From assembly GCA_964017185.1 (NCBI GenBank), contig OZ024874.1, positions 48,636,856-48,700,855 on the forward strand: DNA of 64,000 nt, in the 5' to 3' direction. A program made the position numbers and the translations under genes. The notes under the pieces are model-generated. The model saw only the letters and a list, made by a program, of their open reading frames with translations. It had not been told where the DNA came from and searched no databases. Of this stretch, positions 57,840-64,000 are shown piece after piece; position 1 is the stretch's first letter, and every line of letters begins with the position of its first letter. This DNA is from Rugalucina vietnamica. Taxonomy: Eukaryota; Mollusca; Bivalvia; Lucinida; Lucinidae.

Positions 57840-59034
57840 AGGTCCGTTTCATTAATAACATACCCCTGCAATGTCGCAAAATAAATTGACCCCGCACCCT
57901 GCATTGCATGGCTCATTGCTGGATGGTTATTAGTCTGGCCTGGATGAAACTTCTAAAATTTGTGTATACATTTATGTGTGTTAAAATGGTAGTTTGTTTA
58001 TATTGATCGTGAGCAGTACGATTGGACAGGAGGCTGTTTTCGGCTTGTACCAAAATTCCGACAGAATTAATGTCAAGTTTTCAACTTTCGGCGATTGGTA
58101 TTATGTAAGTACTGTGAATACTGCCACTTTCTGACCTGAATGTTATTCATTGACATCTATTTGATATACATTAAAACTTGCACCGCATTCGCAATACATA
58201 TAAAGTTCAGAAATAATGATTAAATAGACGCTATTTCCTTCATTACAGACATATTTCAAGGAAGCAAAACTGCTCTTAATGTCTATTTCCATCTTAGTGT
58301 TCTCTCGCGCGTTTAATATTTGATTCGTTGAAGTTTCTCTTGGATGATTACTAATATAAGCCGTCTTGTTAAAATCGCCAGTCACACTGTTTCAATCAAT
58401 TGTATTCAAAAACCATCAAATGTCCTTAATAAATATATGTTTAAGAATGTCATTACATAACTTAAAACATTGTCATAGGCAGGTACACATTGCATTAGAT
58501 ACAAGGCTATCGTAACTCTCTTTAAATAATCATGTCAACTGTTAATGATATTCTCAGATGTCCAGTTTTTAAATTTGATAAATTTTCAGACAATTTATGT
58601 GCTGAAAACATACATTTGCATGGTAGCATTATACAGGGTAGTAGGTATAGTTAGATATTCCATTTCTACTTCAGTACTTTAGCGAATGTGATGTAAGTTT
58701 TAAGGTATCTACAATAGATGCCAATGAACAACATTCATGTCAGAAACTGGCAATATTCACAGTACTTACATAATACCAATCGCCGAAAGTTGAAAACTTG
58801 ACATTAAATCTACCAGAATTTTGGTACACGCCGAAAGCAGCTTCCTGTACAATCGGACTGCTCACGATCAATATAAACAAACTACCAGTTTAACACACAT
58901 AAATATATACACAAATTGTAGAAGTTTCATCCAGGCAAGACTAATAACCATCCAGCAATGAGCCATGCAATGTAGGGTGCGGGGTCAATTTATTTTGCGA
59001 CATTGCAGGGGTATGTTATTAATGAAACGGAGCT
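57840..59034. repeat. Inverted repeat, ~320-bp arms, just upstream of the EGF gene
   Basis: The left arm 57842-58160 starts GTCCGTTTCATTAATAACAT; the right arm about 58718-59031 ends ATGTTATTAATGAAACGGA. Arms share CAATGTCGCAAAATAAATTG, GGATGGTTATTAGTC and CTTTCGGCGATTGGTATTAT with about 90% identity by eye. The ~560-bp spacer holds an 80-codon minus-strand frame (58143-58385) with no recognised domain. It could be a long-TIR MITE or an inverted duplication of promoter-region DNA. Confidence 0.7.
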
Positions 59035-59206
59035 GTATTGTACAGGAACATTAAATATGGTTTTCAAATGTACTCATATGAATCAAGTATATGGCAACGA
59101 CAATGCAATTGCAAAACGGTGTACTTCTTTTGCCTTTAAGTATATAATGAAACCACAATATTTGTCAACTTTTTCGAACATGCCTGAACATTTTGTCGCA
59201 CACAAA

Positions 59207-59694
59207 ATGAGTAAACTGTATTATTTCTATTTACTTGGAATCGTGTTTTTCAGTGGGACATGTGACATGTGCTTACCAGGGTACTATTACTCTGCCTTTA
59301 ATATTTGTGAACCTTGTCCATCGACATGTCTTCAGATCAACGCAACAGACAACCAAACCTGCGATCCAAATGATCAGCTTGGTACCTGTTTATATGGATG
59401 TATAGATGGTTGGTATGGATATGATTGTTACGCACAGAACATATGTTCTCCCGGGTACTATTACTTCAATAAGCTGTGTGAACCTTGTCGAGGGACCTGT
59501 CTTCAGCTCAACGCAACAGATGAATATACCTGCGATCAAAATAATGGTACTTGTTTATATGGATGTATAAATGGTTGGTATGGGGAACTATGTCACAGGG
59601 GATGTTCTCCATTATGTATCGACAAGACGTGTAACAGAGATGACGGCTGTTGTGCAGTTGACAACTGTAAATACGATACCCATGGCGGATGCAA
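59207..59694 (+). CDS. MEGF/SREC-like EGF-repeat protein, first recognised exon
   Basis: The ATG at 59207 starts MSKLYYFYLLGIVFFSGTC, a plausible signal peptide, so the product enters the secretory pathway. Two homologous ~55-residue EGF-like units follow: CLPGYYY...CEPCPSTCLQINATD...GTCLYGCIDGWYGYDC and CSPGYYY...CEPCRGTCLQLNATD...GTCLYGCINGWYGELC. A third, CSPLCIDKTCNRDDGCC, is incomplete. C.YGC..GWYG..C is the hallmark of the MEGF10/PEAR1/scavenger-receptor EGF family (engulfment and adhesion receptors). The donor GTAAGT at 59695 is in phase 2. Upstream ATGs in frame reach 59003 but lie in the inverted repeat. TTTTTCAG at 59247-59254 could alternatively be an acceptor, so the start is not certain. 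Confidence 0.75.
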
Positions 59695-59750
59695 GTAAGT
59701 ATTGTCACCGTAAAGTAGAATATTGCGATCACTTTGCATTTATCATTCTT

Positions 59751-59769
59751 CTTCTTCTTCTTCTTCTTC

Positions 59770-59817
<48 letters not shown>
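59751..59817. repeat. (CTT)n(ATT)n microsatellite
   Basis: Compound trinucleotide repeat at the start of the intron, 55 bp after the donor site. Confidence 0.8.
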
Positions 59818-59819
<2 letters not shown>

Positions 59820-60057
59820 GGTAAACCGCATTATAACGCTATATTTGGATCCATAAAATCAGACCGTGTTACAACTGAACCATGTTTTAATAAATGCTTA
59901 AATAGACAAATTAAAATAATCATTTTGGGAGCCATACTATAGCTGTGTTATATAACAACATTATAATAAAGGACATTGTTATATACCTAATGTATCTCTA
60001 CAATAGAAACTGGCCGTGTTGTAACGGACAACACTTTCTGCTGTTTTAAGCGTCGTA

Positions 60058-60612
60058 GGGCATTAATACCATTAATGCCCTGAGATGACGTCATAGCAGG
60101 GCAATAATGGTATTAATGCCCTGAGATGGCATGATAGCAGGGCAATAATGGTGTTATTGCCCTAGGGCAATAATGGTGTTATTGCCCTGAGACTATGACA
60201 AATACCGGTTTACATGCTATAGGCACTGGCATGTGTTCATTTCATCTAAATTTAACTTGACGTGTGTATGTACATTTCAGATGTATATTTCATCTATTAT
60301 GGTGTCACTTTGATGCTAATCACTGACCTATCAATGGCTGTGTGATTGTCGTTATGCGCGATTTCAAAGTCAAAATTGCTTCTCTTTAGGGCAATAATGG
60401 TGTTATTGCCCTGAGACTATGACAAATACCTGTTTACATGCTATAGGCACTGGCATGTGTTCATTTCATCTAAATTTAACTTGACGTGTGTATGTACATT
60501 TCAGATGTATATTTCATCTATTATGGTGTCACTTTGATGCTAATCACTGACCTATCAATGGCTGTGTGATTGTCGTTATGCGCGATTTCAAAGTCAAAAT
60601 TGCTTCTCTTTT
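60058..60612. repeat. GGGCAATAAT palindromes and 224-bp tandem duplication
   Basis: Consecutive palindromes of the form GGGCATTAATACCATTAATGCCC, GGGCAATAATGG(T)...GCCC lie at about 60058-60190. The unit starting AGGGCAATAATGGTGTTATT at 60164 is repeated at 60388 almost exactly (period 224). The palindromic words look like MITE ends piled on one another. Confidence 0.7.
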
Positions 60613-60635
60613 ACACAGGATATAAAATTCTGAAT

Positions 60636-60677
60636 AAATAAATAAATAAATAAATAAATAGATAAATAAATAAATAA
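60636..60677. repeat. (AAAT)n microsatellite
   Basis: AATA tetranucleotide tract of about 42 bases with one AGAT interruption. Confidence 0.75.
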
Positions 60678-60721
60678 AATGTGCGTGTGCCGAAGAAAAG
60701 GTATATAACAATGACGATATA

Positions 60722-60812
60722 ATATTCTTTTCCACGTGCATTAACGTTTGCCAAGCCCTCGGGCAATAATGTGTTGCAGCCCGAACCGCTACGTTAATGC
60801 ACGGAAAAGAAT
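60722..60812. mobile_element. Short MITE with ~23-bp inverted ends
   Basis: ATTCTTTTCCACGTGCATTAACG at 60722 pairs with CGTTAATGCACGGAAAAGAAT at 60792-60812, enclosing CTCGGGCAATAATGTG, again the GGGCAATAAT word. Confidence 0.6.
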
Positions 60813-61067
60813 GTTTTATCCTCTTATTATAATAAGTTTAACTGTTTTATTATTGTCGATGCTGCTGCTGTTCGTCATAAAAATCAATTATTCATATAGT
60901 ATGACAAGCCCTAGATCAACGAGATTGGAAATTTAACTAAGACACGTGACTATTGTTCATAGATTCGAATTTTTACTGGCTTATCTGAGAGAAAACCAAC
61001 AAAATAAGATGAAGATATTTGTTTTAAAGCAAACCCAAAGTTACTTGCTTACGTTACATTTCATTTG

Positions 61068-61222
61068 AGCCAATGCACAAGAAAATCAACAATCTCCATA
61101 TGCAGAAAAAAGCGCAGATCACCTTTGCAGTAACTGCTCGGGTATTACTTCTACTTAAAAAAAAATCAAGCTTTCAGTGTTCTGCTGTCACTACGAGCTG
61201 GTTTGTGTCGGACCTGGTCAGA
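61068..61222. mobile_element. Palindromic MITE, copy g (partial)
   Basis: GAGCCAATGCACAAGAAAATC end, AGCGCAGATCACC core remnant, GAGCTGGTTTGTGTCGG and ACCTGGTCAGAAAA. Its right end is directly joined to the Naiad 3' end at 61223, so the Naiad probably inserted at or into this MITE. Confidence 0.65.
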
Positions 61223-61980
61223 AAAGTTACAAGTAGGCAAAGATCAGGAAAAGGCGCAATCAGAAAAAGATTCCCACTCTAAAAACCGGGATGGGAAAAA
61301 ACCAAACTAACAATCAGGTACTTATACCATGAAAACATTTCGTAAGCCGAATGAGCAGCTCTTTTCCCAATAGGTGGCCACTCAGTTACCTTAACTTAAC
61401 TAAAATATGAAAACATACATAAGGCGCCAACAGCACAAAAAAAATTAAACACCAAGACATAAAACAAAAAGAACCACCACAGAATTATCGACTTGGAACG
61501 ATCAGAAACACAAAGTTACTGGCGGGTTTAAATCGATTTTACATGGCCATAACCTCACCCTCAGCTACTGCAGTGGTTCATAACATTTAGTTAGTTCTTC
61601 GGTCCTCGTGGTGAATCTCTAACTAGTCAAAGAATCATCAAGAACAAACAAATAAATCATGATAAACATCCTGATGAATCAAAAACCAGGGCTCACAGAT
61701 TCAGTAAGCTGCCCGACGATGGAGATCCCTGGGCGCCGAATAACTTACTAACTCCGGAGCAAAAGAAAAGCATCAGTTGGACCCCGGTGGGCCAAGCAAC
61801 AGACAAGAAGCTCCGGCCCCAACCAACTAAAATGAATAGCTGTAAGTCGGGGCCATCATAGAGTCTGACGCCCGACCCACCGGCGTGCAATTAAAGAAGG
61901 TAGCATAGTTATCAACCGTGATTGGGTTAAAAACTAAGCATGCAGACTGTCGCAAAACATTCAAGTTATAACATATACGT
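61223..61980 (-). mobile_element. Naiad PLE, 3' fragment (copy 3)
   Basis: Colinear with 4711-5466. It contains the 3' UTR and about the last 40 codons (61835-61980), then ends abruptly before CATAGTTGGG. It lies in the intron of the EGF gene in the opposite orientation. Confidence 0.88.
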
Positions 61981-62372
61981 CATAGTTGGGAGTTCTGTGT
62001 TGATACTGCCAAAAGAAGTGCGACACTCATACCGGTTATAGAAAAAATAATGCACTTAATCGTAATGCAAAATCTTTCAAATGAAAGAACAAGGTATAAC
62101 TGAAACCTAGATTGTTGTTTTTCTGGTGCGGCGGATCATTTTAGTATACGTATCCAGTCGAAATTTGGTTTGAAAGCTAATTCGAATATCTGAGTAAACA
62201 AAAGTCTTTGATTTTTGAATATTTTACTGATTCAGTTATATCCTGCACTATACCATACCTTTGGGCCCCATTTAGGACCATTTCGAAGAAACGCTAGAAT
62301 TTCTTTTAATCGACGTCATATTTAACCAATATATCATCGACTTCCCATGTTTTTTTCTCCTTTTCAACCCAG
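61981..62372. other. 3' part of EGF-gene intron
   Basis: No feature except the polypyrimidine tract TTTTTTTCTCCTTTTCAACCCAG that forms the acceptor at 62372. Confidence 0.6.
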
Positions 62373-62596
62373 GTGCATGACACCTTGCAACTCAAATTGT
62401 GCAGCAAGAACTTGTCACAAGAATATGACCTGTAGTCAAGGCTGCAAGCTCAATACATGGGGTTTCGACTGTAGCCAAACCTGTAGTACCAACTGCAAGC
62501 ATACCATCGACAATAACACGTCATCTTGTGACCGACAGGGACATTGCCTTTTCGGATGCGAGGCAAATTTTACTGGGATATTCTGTAACGAGACAG
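62373..62596 (+). CDS. MEGF/SREC-like EGF-repeat protein, second exon
   Basis: A 224-nt exon: the acceptor CAACCCAG leaves one base that completes the Lys codon (AA|G) of the previous exon. The donor after GAGACAG (GTCAGT) is phase 1. It encodes CMTPCNSNCAARTCHKNMTC then SQGCKLNTWGFDCSQTC, STNCKHTIDN, TSSCDRQGHCLFGCEANFTGIFC: another EGF-like unit ending in the CLFGC....G.FC motif, plus a partial one. The exact phase match to 59694 is the main support that both exons are one gene. Later exons, and any membrane and cytoplasmic part, would lie to the right. Confidence 0.78.
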
Positions 62597-62879
62597 GTCA
62601 GTACATTGCACAGGGGATGACATTGTACATTTATTATTTACTTCTTCTTGCGTTTTTACCTTAATACGCTCATAAACAGAAATGAGTACATGTCTGTCAC
62701 CACTGTTTTAACACACTTTCTCCTCCACACCATACGCGACAAAAGCAAACCAATTGTATCACGGACATCTCAGACATTTTTATAATCCAAATGGGGCCAA
62801 ATACATTAAACGCTGGTTAGACAATGAATCTAAACCGATGATAATTTTCTAATTTGTTTTGTTTTCCTGTCACTCCCAT

Positions 62880-63190
62880 CAATCGATTTCTGAATATTCT
62901 TGGGAGGTGTACTCTGTACACTCCGGTGTGTTTGCAGCATGAGCCTACATGCATGACAACAGAACCTTTGTACGGAACTTTAAAGAGCACAGGGGATGAC
63001 TGACCCTGCACAGGGGGACTCCAGTCAACGGCCCGATCCGAAGGACGGCGCACTGTGTTCATGTAATACAGTAACTGCCAATGAAACGAAGGGAAGCGTG
63101 TTCGGACCACCAAAGTTTTCTCGCCGCCGGCGGGCATTGAACCCGGGACATCTAGCACCAAAGGCCATTGCGCTAACCACATAGCTACCG
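62880..63190 (-). mobile_element. tRNA-derived SINE, family 4
   Basis: On the minus strand GTAGCTATGTGGTTAGCGCAATGG (A box) and CCCGGGTTCAATGCCC (B box) about 40 bases later. An unrelated body of about 230 bp follows with GATCGGGCCGTTGACTGG and CTCTTTAAAGTTCCGTAC. An adjacent CGCGGTAGCTACGAAGC duplication lies at 63182-63220. SINE rather than tRNA gene, because the tRNA 3' half does not close. Confidence 0.6.
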
Positions 63191-63272
63191 CGCTTCGTAG
63201 CTACCGCGCTACGTAGCTCTCAGAATACCCTCGCTGTTCTCAAAGAATCAAAAGGGAAACATAATCTACACT

Positions 63273-63530
63273 ATGGATGCTGTATGGGGAGACTTTTCAG
63301 GGCCGCCACACGGCACAACACCAGCTGCATTAATGGTGAACAAAAATAAATCTGTTTTAGAATTAAATTGTTGCATAAGATTATTCGCTGATGACACGAG
63401 CTTGTATATAGTTGTAGAGAACCCAAATACATTAGCTATTCTACTAAATTCGAGTATCAGCACCATTCATTCATTGGCTGAATATTGTTTAGTTGACTTT
63501 AGTGCCCCTAATCGGACGCTATGGTTTTAA
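63273..63530 (+). pseudogene. LINE reverse-transcriptase fragment
   Basis: The frame contains CCIRLFADDTSLYIVVENPN, the catalytic FADD block of a non-LTR RT, then LLNSSISTIHSLAEYCLVDFS, matching the following RT segment, before a stop. Upstream and downstream RT motifs are missing, so it is a short relic, distinct from the copy at 31597-33640 where FADD is destroyed. Confidence 0.7.
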
Positions 63531-63599
63531 CAAGAAAACAAATTAAACCTTATCACCCATCGCTAATCATGGATAATGTTGTTATAACGGAAGTACATG

Positions 63600-63775
63600 T
63601 AGTAGAGTGAAAACGCTGGAAGATTTATATATACTGAATATGAATGAAGCTGCTATGGCGCTAGATGATGATGTGAATATAGAGATGCAAAGGCTATGCA
63701 CAGATGCTGCCTTAGAACTGTGTTATGTTCCTCTGTATAAAATCGGATCAGTAACCCGAGGGCCAATGGTTCTGT
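63600..63775 (+). other. Possible terminal exon or chance frame with nearby poly(A) signal
   Basis: A short frame reads TLEDLYILNMNEAAMALDDD, VNIEMQRLCTDAALELCYVP, LYKIGSVTRGPMVL then stop; AATAAA lies at about 63812. I recognise no domain. It could be a terminal exon of an unknown gene or part of a repeat; the EGF gene is a possible but unsupported owner. Confidence 0.25.
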
Positions 63776-64000
63776 AAACACTCACCTGAGATCTACTGTA
63801 TACATGTATATCAATAAACGTTTGAATATTATAAATATACTAATGTCCAATGAAAACGTACCACCTACAAAAGTGTAAAAAAATATGTTTTTGACTGAAA
63901 ATTTCAGTTTGTCTATTTGATATTTCGGTACTGTGATAAGCTGTCCAAATCATGACACGTTCGCAAATCTGTCTGATAAGTGATGCTCCGAGGATAAAGC

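Noticed and set aside
58143-58385. 80-codon minus-strand frame with several cysteines as an exon of a host gene
   Set aside because: An acceptor-like CAG precedes it, but it lies between inverted-repeat arms and shows no domain; kept only as a note within that feature.

Overview
This is a repeat-dominated window from an animal nuclear genome, most likely a bivalve mollusc (clam-like). Grounds: AT-rich DNA, single exons with clean GT/AG borders separated by kilobases of transposon-filled intron, exons for sushi, SUEL-lectin, CUB and MEGF-type EGF modules, and retroelement families known to abound in bivalves. The species call is inference.

Host genes. On the minus strand a secreted mosaic protein contributes two near-identical sushi exons (3932-4114, 2555-2737), a third sushi exon (16037-16207) and a 29-codon Cys-rich exon (17075-17161), all phase 1-1; its ends lie outside the window or were not found. 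A second minus-strand gene has a SUEL-type lectin exon (36858-37187) and a terminal CUB-like exon with the stop (34249-34688). On the plus strand an MEGF-like EGF-repeat gene begins near 59207 (exon to 59694), splices in matching phase to 62373-62596, and continues to the right.

Retroelements. (1) 4711-10485, minus: a Naiad-type Penelope-like element (PLE) interrupted by a 5'-truncated I/Nimb-type LINE (7189-10293) with a 10-bp target duplication. Across the LINE the Naiad frame is continuous and has an in-frame TGA at the first position of the CxC motif, a selenocysteine candidate. Naiad fragments recur at 13445, 17585, 54424 and 61223. (2) 24490-33640, plus: a decayed CR1/L2-like LINE split inside its endonuclease by a PLE with C-terminal GIY-YIG (25369-31035). 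That insertion is a full-length minus copy with direct pseudo-LTRs fused head to head to a 5'-truncated inverted copy, bordered by (TA)n. Each pseudo-LTR carries a hammerhead-ribozyme-like fold, and a diverged fourth copy lies just outside.

DNA elements and structural repeats. There is a foldback element of about 5.1 kb (37632-42727), a 1496-bp near-perfect tandem duplication (44705-47696), a palindromic MITE family (seven copies), a 1.5-kb element with four 315-bp tandem units (14214-15719), a 1.1-kb element rich in GATCGGG motifs (52343-53447), a TA-flanked MITE (43758-44374), further inverted-repeat elements, tRNA-derived SINEs, and many homopolymer and microsatellite tracts. No rRNA, functional tRNA gene, CRISPR array or bacterial-type operon was seen.
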